Part shown: positions 9,003 through 18,962 of the stretch, piece by piece
Layout: every line of letters starts with the position of its first letter
Position numbering within the stretch: the first letter of the stretch is position 1
NCBI GenBank assembly: GCA_047632595.1
Contig: JBLIDK010000006.1
Location: 4,600-68,599, forward strand
Length of the DNA: 64,000 bases
Source of the DNA: JBLIDK01 sp047632595
GTDB lineage: Bacteria > Bacteroidota > Bacteroidia > Sphingobacteriales > Sphingobacteriaceae
Reading direction: 5' to 3'
The notes under the pieces: generated by a model
Databases searched by the model: none
What the model was told of the DNA's origin: nothing
The model's input: the letters and a program-made list of their open reading frames with translations, nothing else
Translations under genes and position numbers: made by a program

Positions 9003-9920
9003 ATGGAAAAAGGAAAATTAATCACCTATTTAACGCTTATTCTGCTTGCCGCCATTTGGGGGAGTTCATTTATTTTAATGAAATATGGCCTTTTCGCCTA
9101 TTCCTCCACTCAGGTTGCTGCTCTAAGAATTTTAGTTGCTTGTCTTTTCCTTTTGCCTCTAGCTATTCCAAAAATAAACAAAGTAACTAAAAAACAATTT
9201 TGGTTAATCTCTTTATCAGGATTGTTAGGAAGCTTTATCCCCGCATTTTTATTTACAAAGGCTCAAACGGTATTAGACAGTTCAACTGTTGGCGTGTTGA
9301 ACTCTACAGTTCCAATATTTGCATTAGTAATAGGCATACTGTTTTTTAAAGACGTTTTTAATTTAAGAAGGCTAGCTGGAGTGTTTTTAGGCATGGCTGG
9401 TGCTATTTTATTGATTCTTCTTAAACCTGGTGGCTCATATGATCCAAATTACACCTACGGGCTCTACGTCATCATTGCAACCCTATGCTATGGGTTGAAT
9501 ATTAATTTCATTAAGTACTATTTAGCAGAAGTGCCTTCGTTGGCGATTTCAAGTATTAGTTTTTTAATGGTGGGGATAGCTTCAGGGGTTTTTATTTTCG
9601 GTTTTACTGATTTTGCAACCATCATGGTTCAGGATGACGAAAGTGTTCGAGCTTTAATTTATACTATAATTCTTGGTGCAGTAGGTACTGCTTTCGCGAT
9701 TGTAATTTTCAATAAGCTTATCAAAACCACACATCCTGTATTTGCTTCGTCAGTAACCTACTTAATTCCCATAGTAGCCCTTTTTTGGGGTGTTATTGAT
9801 GGTGAACCCTTAGGCTTTGTACAAGTTATTGGGATGGCATTAATTCTCCTAGGGGTTTACTTAACCAACAGGAAGAAAAAAATAAAAGAAAATAGACAGA
9901 ACCTTTCTGAAACTATCTAA
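9003..9920 (+). CDS. EamA/DMT family transporter
   Basis: 305 residues with ten predicted membrane helices in two EamA repeats; the first begins AAIWGSSFILMKYG, the second around YGLNINFIKYYL. These are inner-membrane drug/metabolite exporters; the substrate cannot be read from sequence. A lysine-rich tail (KKKIKENRQN) lies in the cytoplasm. Its last 8 bases overlap the 3' end of the convergent secreted hydrolase gene. Confidence 0.9.
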   Translation: MEKGKLITYLTLILLAAIWGSSFILMKYGLFAYSSTQVAALRILVACLFLLPLAIPKINKVTKKQFWLISLSGLLGSFIPAFLFTKAQTVLDSSTVGVLNSTVPIFALVIGILFFKDVFNLRRLAGVFLGMAGAILLILLKPGGSYDPNYTYGLYVIIATLCYGLNINFIKYYLAEVPSLAISSISFLMVGIASGVFIFGFTDFATIMVQDDESVRALIYTIILGAVGTAFAIVIFNKLIKTTHPVFASSVTYLIPIVALFWGVIDGEPLGFVQVIGMALILLGVYLTNRKKKIKENRQNLSETI

Positions 9921-11517
9921 TTACTAGCTTTTGCGTTATGGCAAAAGAATCGCCATAAACCTTCACTAAATAAACACCTTCCGATAAATCTGTATTAACA
10001 AATGTGTTGGAATTAGTAATTACCTGAGTTGAAAGAATTCTACCATTTATATCTAGTACTTCAAGATTAAGTGGTTCAGGAATTATTGAAAGAGTTACCT
10101 GAAAACTTCCTGTTGAAGGATTTGGACTTAAAGTGAAATTCAAGTCCTTTGCTAAATTATTCGCAATTCCCACAGGGAACACCTCAATTGTTTGTGTGTT
10201 TGTATCACTACCAAAATCGTTAAAAGCAACTAAAGAAACTTCATAAGTACCATCTGCTGCATAAGTATGAAGAGGGTCAGTTTCTGTACTTGATTCGCCA
10301 TCTCCAAATGTCCATTTTACACTAGCTATAATACCAGAACTAAGATTGTTAAATTGTATTTCTAAATTACTAGAACTAATAGAAAACAAAGCAGTTGGCG
10401 CTACTCCAGCAAAGAAAAAGTCGTTAATTCTATGTGCGGTATAAGTGGTTATAGAATCGATATATTTTGCAGCTGTTGCATTGTTATCACTACCGCCATT
10501 GGTTGGGTCATTTACCCATGGTTGATAATCTTGTCCAACAAAAGCAAAGGTTCCTTTATCATATATTACTAATGGGCTAAAGCGTGAATTAGGATCGTCA
10601 ATTTCTTGGATTGGAAACCCGTCACTTGTTACAGTTTTGAACCTAGGGAGATCGAATTTTTCTTGCATTCTTGCAATCTCATAGCTACCACTAACTTCTA
10701 AAACAGGTAATGTCCCTCTTGCGAATACAATATCAGTTCCAAATGGCGTGGTTTGATCTGCAGTACCGTGGCAAGAGATAATAGGTGTATAGATGTCATC
10801 TTTTTGTTTAGTGTAAAACAACGTGTCGCCAATTGCACCACCGTAGTTAAAAAGTATCTGAGATCTCCAATCATAACCAGGTGAGCCAGTTGTTCCTTCA
10901 AAAGAGCCTAATGCAACAGTATCAATTAAAGGAGAACCATCGGTGTCCTTTACCTTGTCTATATTAAACTCTTCACTTAGGTCAAAGTATTCATTGTGAA
11001 TAAAAATATAAGATCCTGCTCCAAATCCTCCTCCAACAATTTTGTCTTTATCTATGCCATAAGGATTTCCATCAGCAATTACAGATTTTCTAAAGAATCG
11101 AACTATAGCTTTACCATCTTGCATTGCTCTCCATAATGCAGGTACAATTCTTCTAGCGTTCTCTTCTGCTGTAAGTCCAGGAACCCATCCTTTTCTGTAT
11201 TCCATTGCAGCTACTACATAGCCTTTTTTAACCATTTTCTCACAAAAAGCTATTACTTCAGCATCAGTTTTCGCACCACCAATAAATCCACCTTCATGAG
11301 CAACAATCAACAAAATTCTGTCATCATCGGTATCGCCTGAAGGTTGATATAAATCAAAAAACACCTCATCATTTTGCCCATTTACATCTATGTTTTCGCC
11401 ATACTTTATGTTCGAAGTAAGAACATGTTCAGAAAAAGTTTCATCTACATAACGCGTTTGAGCGTTTAAGAAAAAGCTTACAAAAAATAATAAGAATAAA
11501 GTTGTTAATTTTTTCAT
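9913..11517 (-). CDS. Secreted alpha/beta-hydrolase-like protein with PKD and T9SS sorting domains
   Basis: 534 residues: signal peptide (cleavage after LNAQ, about 20), alpha/beta-hydrolase domain (about 40-365), PKD domain (about 374-447, FGDGESSTETDPLHTY) and a type A T9SS C-terminal domain (about 457-534, LSPNPSTGSFQV to the end). The oxyanion-loop-like AHEGGFIGG (73-81) is present, but the nucleophile elbow reads GGFGAG with Gly166 (codon at 11020-11022) where esterases have Ser in GxSxG. Probably exported by T9SS to the cell surface; it may be inactive or a binding protein. It lies 11 bases after the TonB receptor gene, so the two are probably co-transcribed. Confidence 0.85.
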   Translation of the reverse strand: MKKLTTLFLLFFVSFFLNAQTRYVDETFSEHVLTSNIKYGENIDVNGQNDEVFFDLYQPSGDTDDDRILLIVAHEGGFIGGAKTDAEVIAFCEKMVKKGYVVAAMEYRKGWVPGLTAEENARRIVPALWRAMQDGKAIVRFFRKSVIADGNPYGIDKDKIVGGGFGAGSYIFIHNEYFDLSEEFNIDKVKDTDGSPLIDTVALGSFEGTTGSPGYDWRSQILFNYGGAIGDTLFYTKQKDDIYTPIISCHGTADQTTPFGTDIVFARGTLPVLEVSGSYEIARMQEKFDLPRFKTVTSDGFPIQEIDDPNSRFSPLVIYDKGTFAFVGQDYQPWVNDPTNGGSDNNATAAKYIDSITTYTAHRINDFFFAGVAPTALFSISSSNLEIQFNNLSSGIIASVKWTFGDGESSTETDPLHTYAADGTYEVSLVAFNDFGSDTNTQTIEVFPVGIANNLAKDLNFTLSPNPSTGSFQVTLSIIPEPLNLEVLDINGRILSTQVITNSNTFVNTDLSEGVYLVKVYGDSFAITQKLVIR

Positions 11518-11528
11518 TTCAAATATAT

Positions 11529-14258
11529 TTAAAACTTGTTTATTTCATAATTTAATGAAATATAGGCTAAACGGCCAATTAAAGGCCCACCATATACTTC
11601 ATAGTGTTGATTGTTTAAAACGTTAGAAACACCAATTTTTGCTGTTGTTCTTAACGCAGTAATTTGATAGTTTATTTGAGCGTCAATCAAATAATAAGAG
11701 TCAATTCCTCCAGTAAATTGAGGAGAACCTTCAAATCTAAAGCTCTGTACCCACTTATATCCAACTTGAAATCCAAGTTTTTTGTAGACATTTCGTCCAC
11801 CAAAACCTAGGTTAAATTTATTTCTAGGTGTGTTATAAGCTGGGATTAATGGGTCACTCTCATCTTGTTTTGTTAATTCTGTAAACGTATAGTTTCCAGA
11901 AACTGAGTACTTATCTAAAAAGTAGTAGTTCAGGCCTATACTAAACCCTTGAGTAGTCACTTTTGTTTTAGAGTTGGTTGCAAGGCGCCTAACATCAGGT
12001 GGAAATTGATTGCCATTTTCTGTCGGACTAACCACTGCTATAACGGTTCCCAAAAAGTCTTTGTAAGAACTGTAGTAATAACTTACATCAGTGTAAAGCC
12101 TTTTAAATAAAATGCCTTTATACCCAAACTCAATAGTTTTTACTTTTTCTGGTTTAACCGGAGTAATATATGATAACAAAGTATCAGGTTGACTTGAGGT
12201 AATGTTGTTTAAATAATCCTGCAAAAGAATTAAAGAATCTCCAGCAATGTTTCCAATTAATAAAACTTGTCCTAAATTATAATATTGATACTGATCTATT
12301 AAAGTTGGATTTCTAATTGCAGATGAAGCAGTAATTCTAAAAGTGTTGTTTTGTGTTGGTTTAATTACCGCAGAAAAAGAGGGTGAAATATTGGGGTCAA
12401 AATTGCTGTGATAATCTGATCGAACACTTGCAATTAGATTTAACCTTTCATCGAATAATTCTTTATTGGTATTTATATATACGCCAAGCTCTCTAACCTT
12501 TATAAGGTTTTCTGAAGTGGAACCATCAGGATTTATAAGTAGAGTATCGCTAAAAATAGTTCCTTCAGAACGTGGGTTGTATTGTCTAATTGAACCTCCA
12601 ACTCTAAAATCTTTCGGGAAACCATCAATAAGCGCACTTGGATTAAGGTTATATTCCCCTTGAAGGTGTTTTAAAGAAGAATTATCTTGAAAACGAGACC
12701 CACCATCTAAAAATGATGAATTAGAAATAATTTTATTAAAGGCTTCATCATAACGTTCAGTACCTGGCACGTAATACTTTTGAAAAGCCCCACTCGCTGT
12801 GAAGGTGTCGGCAAAATTTCTTGCATTCAACTGGCCTTCTTCCATCCATTGGTCATATTCGTTTGTTCCTTGTGTAGGAGCACTAGTGCTATCCATATAG
12901 CCTCTAAAACCACGAATAAAGTGTCTGTTCCAATCTCCTAAACTTTTAGATTCCTCTAACAATTTATTTGCGGTAAAAACAACGTCATATGAATCACCTG
13001 CATCTTCAATAGTTTTGTAGCCACGAATAAAGAATCGCTTTCCTTTAACTTCTCCTTTGTGTTGTTGAAATAACACATTGTTTATACTTAGTCTGTTTTC
13101 TCCTTGATATACCGTGGTTCCTGTACCAAAATTGTAGAAATAACTAGCGGTAATATCTGGGGTTAATTTATAATATACTGTGCCGTTCAATTTTAAATTC
13201 CGTGTATCGTAATCTGCAACATCAATTTCATTATATCCAGTTCTGTAAACAGAAAAACTGGTGTCTCCAAATTTTGTTCGTTGTGCTACATTCAACAACC
13301 CTTGGGTGAATTCAAATCGGCTTTCATCACCATAAATATTAACCGCATCATATCCTGCGTTCGTGTTCGGGCCATTAACCGAACCTTCAGTGGGGTCAAG
13401 ATTTCCAGCAACCCAGTCGTCAGCTCTTAAATAAGCGGCATTTAGTTTAATTGCTGCCTTATTATTGTAAAACGGCTTTGCATACCTTATTGCTCCATCA
13501 AACAGCTCTCTAGAGCCTCCTTTAACCTGCACTGTTAGTCCGGGGTATTGGAACGCATCTTTAGTTTGAATATCTATAACTCCGTTAAAAGCATTAGGGC
13601 CGTATGTTGCTGAATTTGCTCCTACTACAATGTCAACGGTTCTAACATCAATTTCATTGGCTCCAAGAAAATTTCCTAACGAGAAGTTTAATGCTGGAGC
13701 CTGGTTGTCCATTCCATCAATAACCTGTAAAGTTCTTACCGGGGCAGTACTATTAAAACCTCTAGTGTTAATTACTTTAAAAGCTAAACTAGCTGAAGTA
13801 AAATCTACACCTTTTAAATTTGCCAAACCATCATAAAAATTTGCAGCTGGAGTTTCTTTTATTTCCTGAATTCCTAAACGCTCAATTGTTACAGGAGATT
13901 CTTGAAGTTTTTCACTAATTCTGGATGCTGAAACCACAACCTCCTCACCCATTATTGAGTTTTCTTCCAGTTTTATTTCGACAAAAGTTTGCCCACTGGC
14001 AATAGGAATTTCCTTATTGGCATAACCTAAATAAAAAACCTGCAAAATTGCGGGCGTACCATTAACTCGTATCTCAAAGCGCCCGTTTATGTCAGTAGTT
14101 GTACCGTTATTTGTTCCTTTTTCTACTATAGATGTAGCGAAAAGTAACTCATCGGATACTTTGTCTTTTATGACACCGCGAATTGTTTGCGCAGAAGCAC
14201 AGCTTACTAAGCTAATAGCTAGTGCTATAAGAATTAAATGCTTGTGTTGAATACCCAA
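11529..14258 (-). CDS. TonB-dependent receptor with carboxypeptidase-regulatory-like N-domain
   Basis: 909 residues. After a signal peptide (to about CASAQ) comes a CarboxypepD_reg-like beta domain (about 25-105), then a plug domain (NFYDGLANLKGVDF, VDIVVGANSATYGPNAFNGV) and a 22-strand barrel ending in a typical outer-membrane C-terminus. It takes up a substrate across the outer membrane using TonB energy. There is no SusD partner, so it is not a classic polysaccharide locus. Only a TTG start fits (14256-14258). The secreted hydrolase-like gene follows 11 bases downstream. Confidence 0.92.
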   Translation of the reverse strand: MGIQHKHLILIALAISLVSCASAQTIRGVIKDKVSDELLFATSIVEKGTNNGTTTDINGRFEIRVNGTPAILQVFYLGYANKEIPIASGQTFVEIKLEENSIMGEEVVVSASRISEKLQESPVTIERLGIQEIKETPAANFYDGLANLKGVDFTSASLAFKVINTRGFNSTAPVRTLQVIDGMDNQAPALNFSLGNFLGANEIDVRTVDIVVGANSATYGPNAFNGVIDIQTKDAFQYPGLTVQVKGGSRELFDGAIRYAKPFYNNKAAIKLNAAYLRADDWVAGNLDPTEGSVNGPNTNAGYDAVNIYGDESRFEFTQGLLNVAQRTKFGDTSFSVYRTGYNEIDVADYDTRNLKLNGTVYYKLTPDITASYFYNFGTGTTVYQGENRLSINNVLFQQHKGEVKGKRFFIRGYKTIEDAGDSYDVVFTANKLLEESKSLGDWNRHFIRGFRGYMDSTSAPTQGTNEYDQWMEEGQLNARNFADTFTASGAFQKYYVPGTERYDEAFNKIISNSSFLDGGSRFQDNSSLKHLQGEYNLNPSALIDGFPKDFRVGGSIRQYNPRSEGTIFSDTLLINPDGSTSENLIKVRELGVYINTNKELFDERLNLIASVRSDYHSNFDPNISPSFSAVIKPTQNNTFRITASSAIRNPTLIDQYQYYNLGQVLLIGNIAGDSLILLQDYLNNITSSQPDTLLSYITPVKPEKVKTIEFGYKGILFKRLYTDVSYYYSSYKDFLGTVIAVVSPTENGNQFPPDVRRLATNSKTKVTTQGFSIGLNYYFLDKYSVSGNYTFTELTKQDESDPLIPAYNTPRNKFNLGFGGRNVYKKLGFQVGYKWVQSFRFEGSPQFTGGIDSYYLIDAQINYQITALRTTAKIGVSNVLNNQHYEVYGGPLIGRLAYISLNYEINKF

Positions 14259-14343
14259 ATTTGTATTGAATTTAGTTCGCTCAAATCTAAAAATAAGAAA
14301 TAAGTATTAAAAAAAAGAGTTAAGTTTTTTTTGGTTTTCTAAG

Positions 14344-14895
14344 CTAATCAGAGAAAGCGCTGTCAGCTATACTAATAGTGCCTTTTATTTTGAAAATTTT
14401 ATAGGAAGAAAAATTTTGATCTGATTCAAATCCTTCTCCTAAAATAATTTCTTCCTTAGTTGTGATTTTAACAAAATTATCCGAAAAGATGCGTTTTGTG
14501 TTTTCGTCCCAGAGCAAACGCTCTGTATTTAATTTCTCCCCTTTTTTATTAACAACAATTACATTATCCTTTACTTCTACAACTCCTTGGTCAATATAGC
14601 GAATTCCGTAATTAGCAGTTAGGGTGCTCTCTATTTCCAATTCTGGAGTATAAAACAAAACTGTTAGCCCTTCGGGCATTTCGTTGTAGGGGTTCTCAAC
14701 TTTGTAGTTGTCTAAATGCGGACTAGTTAGTTTTGCCCGAACTATAGCAGAGTCACTGTAAATGATTTCAATATTTTTACTGGTTTCAACAGGAATGCTG
14801 TTCATTGCAGCCTCTAAAACATTAATATCTACAACTTCCGTCTGGCAACTTGCTAAGCCAACTATTATTAAGAATATGTAAAATGTATAGCGCAT
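14344..14895 (-). CDS. lptC: LPS export protein LptC
   Basis: 183 residues with a lipobox-like GLASC near residue 17, then the LptC/OstA-type beta-jellyroll: short strands with SDSAIVRAKLTSPHL, FYTPELEIESTLTANYG, KGEKLNTERLLWDE. LptC passes lipopolysaccharide from the inner-membrane ABC transporter to LptA. It closes the operon purQ-coaX-barrel-TPR-lptC, an order I recall in many Bacteroidota for the last three or four genes. Confidence 0.85.
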   Translation of the reverse strand: MRYTFYIFLIIVGLASCQTEVVDINVLEAAMNSIPVETSKNIEIIYSDSAIVRAKLTSPHLDNYKVENPYNEMPEGLTVLFYTPELEIESTLTANYGIRYIDQGVVEVKDNVIVVNKKGEKLNTERLLWDENTKRIFSDNFVKITTKEEIILGEGFESDQNFSSYKIFKIKGTISIADSAFSD

Positions 14896-14938
14896 AAAAA
14901 CCTCTCTAACGAGCAGACCAATTCAGTTGTCGGAGTTT

Positions 14939-16255
14939 TTAATTTCTAAATCGAACTACTGTGCTTTCACCAATCCATGTTGAAGAACTAAATTTGCTAC
15001 CTTTTTCAAGGCCATTGAAAAAACCTCTTTCTGAATCGGGAAAGTAAGCCGCTGCTGTGTTCATTTTGCCTTGAGCCATTTCTGTTACTTCAGGGTCTAC
15101 ACTTTTAGCTTTTTGATATTTATCAAATGATGCCCAATAAGCTCCCCATTTATCTTTCTCATCAGAAAATGATGCTGCAGATTGCAAGTAAATGTCACCT
15201 ATAATAATTAAAGGCAATCCCCAATCAGGTCTTAGTTTTTGTGCTTCCCTTGCATAAGTACGAGCTTTTGGATAATTTTTTTGCTTTGAGAAAACTAAAA
15301 TTGACAACTCTAAATTGTACGTTCCTTGTTTACCTGGATCAGTTTCTTGAGCAATTGCTTTTTCAAAGTAATCTATAGCCAGTCCTATTTTACCAGCATC
15401 TTGATACGCTAATGCAATATTGTGAGCTAAATCTGCAGAAGGTGCTTTAGTAAATTTCTTTGTTGCTACATCCGAAAACAGGTTAGAACTATAGCATTTC
15501 TTACTAGCCATGATGTTGTAAACAACATCCCACAACTTTTCATTACTTGGATCTTTATCAAATGCTGGCTTGTATAATTCAACTACTTCTTCGCAACTTT
15601 CTATAATACCCGAAAGATCGCCATCTATTGCGTTTTTTGCATTTGTATATTGGCTAGAGTATTTTGAGCCTCCACTAACGTTGATATCAATTACATCTGA
15701 AAACTTTAAGTAAAGATCTAAAACTTCCTCTTTGGTTTTATTTCCCTTTTTATAGGCAATAACCATTGATTGAAAATAAGGCGAGATAATAAAGTACTCA
15801 TATTTGTTTCCTTGTAATTCAAGTGATTTAGCGAATAGGTTTAAAATCTCTTCTGAATTACCCGGTCTATATCTAACCATATCATAAGCTTTACGACCTG
15901 AAACATATCCTTCTTTTTGAAAATATTGAATTCGTTGATCATAAACCATAAATAAGGTGTCAATCAATTTTTCTTTCAACTCATCACTACTTGCATTGTT
16001 AATCATAAATGGAACAACTTTACCAGTTCCATCTGTATAAGTAAACTCTCTAAACTCAGGAGCATTTAAAAACACCCACCTCCACGAATTAATCGCATCA
16101 GGAATATTGTTTTGCTTAACATATTGACGGTATAAAGAAACCATCTCTAATGTTTTAACACTATCGCTTTTTTCAGGGCCAGCAAAAGCTGTTGTGAAAA
16201 AAGTGCTACAAAATAAGATAATTAATAAAGTTGCTCTTTTCATATTTCTAATCAT
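14939..16255 (-). CDS. Secreted TPR-repeat protein
   Basis: 438 residues with an N-terminal signal peptide (cleavage near TAFA-G) and helical repeats; the clearest TPR unit is about 277-345 (AHNIALAYQDAGKIGLAIDYFEKA, here split at residue level). The first codons allow Met1 or Met5 as start; Met1 overlaps the preceding gene by 8 bases. The function is unknown, but it sits between an outer-membrane barrel gene and lptC, which suggests a periplasmic envelope role. Confidence 0.75.
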   Translation of the reverse strand: MIRNMKRATLLIILFCSTFFTTAFAGPEKSDSVKTLEMVSLYRQYVKQNNIPDAINSWRWVFLNAPEFREFTYTDGTGKVVPFMINNASSDELKEKLIDTLFMVYDQRIQYFQKEGYVSGRKAYDMVRYRPGNSEEILNLFAKSLELQGNKYEYFIISPYFQSMVIAYKKGNKTKEEVLDLYLKFSDVIDINVSGGSKYSSQYTNAKNAIDGDLSGIIESCEEVVELYKPAFDKDPSNEKLWDVVYNIMASKKCYSSNLFSDVATKKFTKAPSADLAHNIALAYQDAGKIGLAIDYFEKAIAQETDPGKQGTYNLELSILVFSKQKNYPKARTYAREAQKLRPDWGLPLIIIGDIYLQSAASFSDEKDKWGAYWASFDKYQKAKSVDPEVTEMAQGKMNTAAAYFPDSERGFFNGLEKGSKFSSSTWIGESTVVRFRN

Positions 16256-17522
16256 ATTGACGTTTTACAAACCATTTGTCACTAATTGTAAGTCCGAAAC
16301 TTACGCTTATTATATCTTCCTTAACTAAATTATTCTTTACAGTTCCAACCTGTGAGTATTTAACGCCCAAGTTTAAAAAGGATGCAGATTTTATTAGAGG
16401 GAATCCAAATCCAATGGTTGCATACTTCTCTGATATCAAAAAGTTGTTAACGTTTAAATATCCGGGTGAATATCCTACTCCAACTCTAGTTACTATACTT
16501 TTAAGGTAGTTGCCAGTTCTCTGTAATTGCCCTTTAGTTTGCATTCCAGCTGCTACTCTATAGGTGTTTTGTAGTTTTATCTTACTATTGTCACTGTCTT
16601 CTACTTCCGCCCAATTTATAAGCGAAAAGTCAAAACCTCCAATTATTTTCTTGTTCTCATATGAAAATCCAATGCTATGGTAACTTGGCAAGGTTACAGT
16701 TTGATCATCACTAATATTTATATAGATGCTATCTACTAGAATGTCAACGGATCCGCTTTTGTAATACCTTTCAGTGTAAACTGTTTTACTTGTTTTTAAT
16801 CCTGACTTAAGCGCTCCTGAATAGCCGAAAACATACTTTTTAAGTGCTTTTCCTTCTCCTTTTTCAATAACATATTGTAGACCGTAGTTAAAACTTAAGT
16901 CGCCTATAGCGTCTTTATCAACTGATCGTAAGTGTAAAATATTTGAGCTTGTATCAAATTCTGAAGTTCTAGATCTGTTTAAACTTCCGAAATAATAAGA
17001 GACATTAGCACCAATACTTAATGCACTGCCTAGTTTTAATGCAGAACCAACGTAAAACTGTGAAATATCACCATCACCTAGATAACTTGTTGTAGACTTC
17101 CCATATTCTGGAACCACAACTTCTTCGCTTATTTCGTAGCCTAATCTGCTATAAGGCAAAAGGCCAAATGACAAACCGCCTTTTTTACCCAAGGGTAAAC
17201 ATATTGCAAAGTGACTAAGTCCTGCATTTACAGTGTTTTGATAATTTACCCCGTCAGATTGTTGAGCAAATGTCCCAAATACGCCAATCTCGTAATTTAC
17301 AAGCTCTGAATTGTTATACGTTGCAGGATTTGAAGCATTAAACCCGTTTGATAATCTTATTCCTGTTCCTAATTCACCCATTCCAGAGTTTTGTAGAAAC
17401 GGATTGTATTGCCTTTCGCCCAAGCCAAATTGGCTGTATGGAGAACTAGTGTTGTTTTGAGCGTTTATTCCAACTGAGGAAACAAATAGCAATAGCAGAA
17501 ATAGGTAGTTTTTATTTGGCAT
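16248..17522 (-). CDS. Outer-membrane beta-barrel protein (FadL-like)
   Basis: 424 residues with a signal peptide (cleavage after GINAQ), then SPYSQFGLGERQ and alternating amphipathic strands, ending in a short charged tail. The pattern resembles the FadL/OmpP1-type barrels of Bacteroidota that carry hydrophobic molecules, but the ligand is unknown. It overlaps coaX by 11 bases upstream and the TPR gene by 8 bases downstream, so translation is probably coupled. Confidence 0.75.
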   Translation of the reverse strand: MPNKNYLFLLLLFVSSVGINAQNNTSSPYSQFGLGERQYNPFLQNSGMGELGTGIRLSNGFNASNPATYNNSELVNYEIGVFGTFAQQSDGVNYQNTVNAGLSHFAICLPLGKKGGLSFGLLPYSRLGYEISEEVVVPEYGKSTTSYLGDGDISQFYVGSALKLGSALSIGANVSYYFGSLNRSRTSEFDTSSNILHLRSVDKDAIGDLSFNYGLQYVIEKGEGKALKKYVFGYSGALKSGLKTSKTVYTERYYKSGSVDILVDSIYINISDDQTVTLPSYHSIGFSYENKKIIGGFDFSLINWAEVEDSDNSKIKLQNTYRVAAGMQTKGQLQRTGNYLKSIVTRVGVGYSPGYLNVNNFLISEKYATIGFGFPLIKSASFLNLGVKYSQVGTVKNNLVKEDIISVSFGLTISDKWFVKRQYD

Positions 17523-18234
17523 TATAATTTAAGATGGAGTACAAACCATCAAGCACTAAATTTTGGAGTGCAAAGGTCTTAGTTTCTAGCTTTTTTTCAA
17601 AAAAATCTGCATCACCACCTGTTAAAATGGTTGTAATTGGCCCAAATTCATTGACATAGCTGGCAATTTGAGTGTTTAGTTCGGCAGTAATACCTATGCA
17701 AACACCATTAATTATTGATTCTTTTGTGTTTTTTCCAACCAATTCTACTGGATAGTCAAACGGTGGCTTAAGTAACGGAAGTTTTTTGGTAAAAGTATTC
17801 ATTGCTTGCAAACGCAAACTAAGCCCCGGACTTATAGCACCTCCAAGATAGTCTTTTCCTTCTATCAGAACATCATAAGTTATACAAGTTCCAATATCTA
17901 TTACTAACGAATTTCTTAATGGGAAATAGGTGCTTGCTCCACAAATTCCAGCAATTCTATCAGACCCTAATGTTTGAGGAGTTTGATACAAGTTATTTAC
18001 TGGTAAAGAAGTTTTATGGTCGAAGTGAAGAATTTTTCCACTGTATTTGTCAATTAACTCTTTAATTTGATCTGAAATTTCACCTGAATTACTATAAATT
18101 ATAGAATCTGCTTGCTCGAAATATTTTTTTAAATGCCCATCATCAATTGAATGGGTTCTAAAAAGAGTTTCAGTTACATTATAAAACCCAGATTTAACCT
18201 GAGTGTTTCCGATGTCTAGTGCTAGCTTTATCAC
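17512..18234 (-). CDS. coaX: Type III pantothenate kinase
   Basis: 240 residues, the usual length. It phosphorylates pantothenate in the first step of coenzyme A synthesis. ASKHA-fold motifs: LALDIGNTQVK at 4-14, LGSDRIAG at 89-96, VIDIGTCITYD at 111-121, GGAISPGL and the ILTGGDA phosphate loop. The start is GTG at 18232-18234, which shares its first base with the TAG stop of purQ. Type III enzymes need a monovalent cation and are not inhibited by CoA. Confidence 0.93.
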   Translation of the reverse strand: MIKLALDIGNTQVKSGFYNVTETLFRTHSIDDGHLKKYFEQADSIIYSNSGEISDQIKELIDKYSGKILHFDHKTSLPVNNLYQTPQTLGSDRIAGICGASTYFPLRNSLVIDIGTCITYDVLIEGKDYLGGAISPGLSLRLQAMNTFTKKLPLLKPPFDYPVELVGKNTKESIINGVCIGITAELNTQIASYVNEFGPITTILTGGDADFFEKKLETKTFALQNLVLDGLYSILNYNAK

Positions 18235-18926
18235 TAAACTTGTGCGATTTCTAAAATAGACTCAAATATTCTCATTCCATCGCTGTTGCCAACAATATTA
18301 CTTGCAGCCCTTTCTGGGTGAGGCATCATTCCAAAAACATTTCTTCCAACGTTGCAAACTCCTGCAATGTTATTTGTAGATCCATTTGGATTGGATTCTT
18401 TTGTGATGCTCCCAGCAGCATCACAATATCTAAACAATACTTGGTTATTATCTTCGATTCGTTTAATTTCATCACTATTAGCGAAAAACTTTCCTTCACC
18501 ATGAGCGATTGGAATTTTCAACACATCACTAGGGTCGATGCCTTGAGTTAATAATGAATTGTTTGTAGCTATTTTTAAGTTAACATTATCACAAATAAAT
18601 TTTCGTGAATCGTTATGCATCAATGCTCCAGGTAATAGGTGAGATTCTGTTAAAACTTGAAAGCCATTACAAATACCATAAACAAAGCCGCCTTGATTTG
18701 CGAAAGAGATAACTTCTTGCATTATAGGAGAAAATCTTGCAATTGCACCAGACCTTAGGTAGTCACCATAAGAAAAACCCCCGGGTAAAACTATGAAATC
18801 AGTTTTTTGAAGGTCGTGTTCCTTATGCCATAGCTTAACAGCAGAGCAGTTTGGCAGGTTACTTAAAACATTGTAAATGTCTTCATCACAATTTGAACCA
18901 GGGAAAACGACAACTCCGAATTTCAT
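18234..18926 (-). CDS. purQ: Phosphoribosylformylglycinamidine synthase, glutaminase subunit
   Basis: 230 residues. Class I glutamine amidotransferase with nucleophile Cys86 (YGICNGFQ) and His203/Glu205 (MPHPERA). It supplies ammonia to PurL in the fourth step of purine synthesis. The stand-alone purQ implies a separate small-type purL and purS elsewhere. It is the first gene of the run purQ-coaX-barrel-TPR-lptC. Confidence 0.93.
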   Translation of the reverse strand: MKFGVVVFPGSNCDEDIYNVLSNLPNCSAVKLWHKEHDLQKTDFIVLPGGFSYGDYLRSGAIARFSPIMQEVISFANQGGFVYGICNGFQVLTESHLLPGALMHNDSRKFICDNVNLKIATNNSLLTQGIDPSDVLKIPIAHGEGKFFANSDEIKRIEDNNQVLFRYCDAAGSITKESNPNGSTNNIAGVCNVGRNVFGMMPHPERAASNIVGNSDGMRIFESILEIAQV

Positions 18927-18962
18927 ACTATAAATTTTTTACAAAGGTATAAAAAAAAGGTG

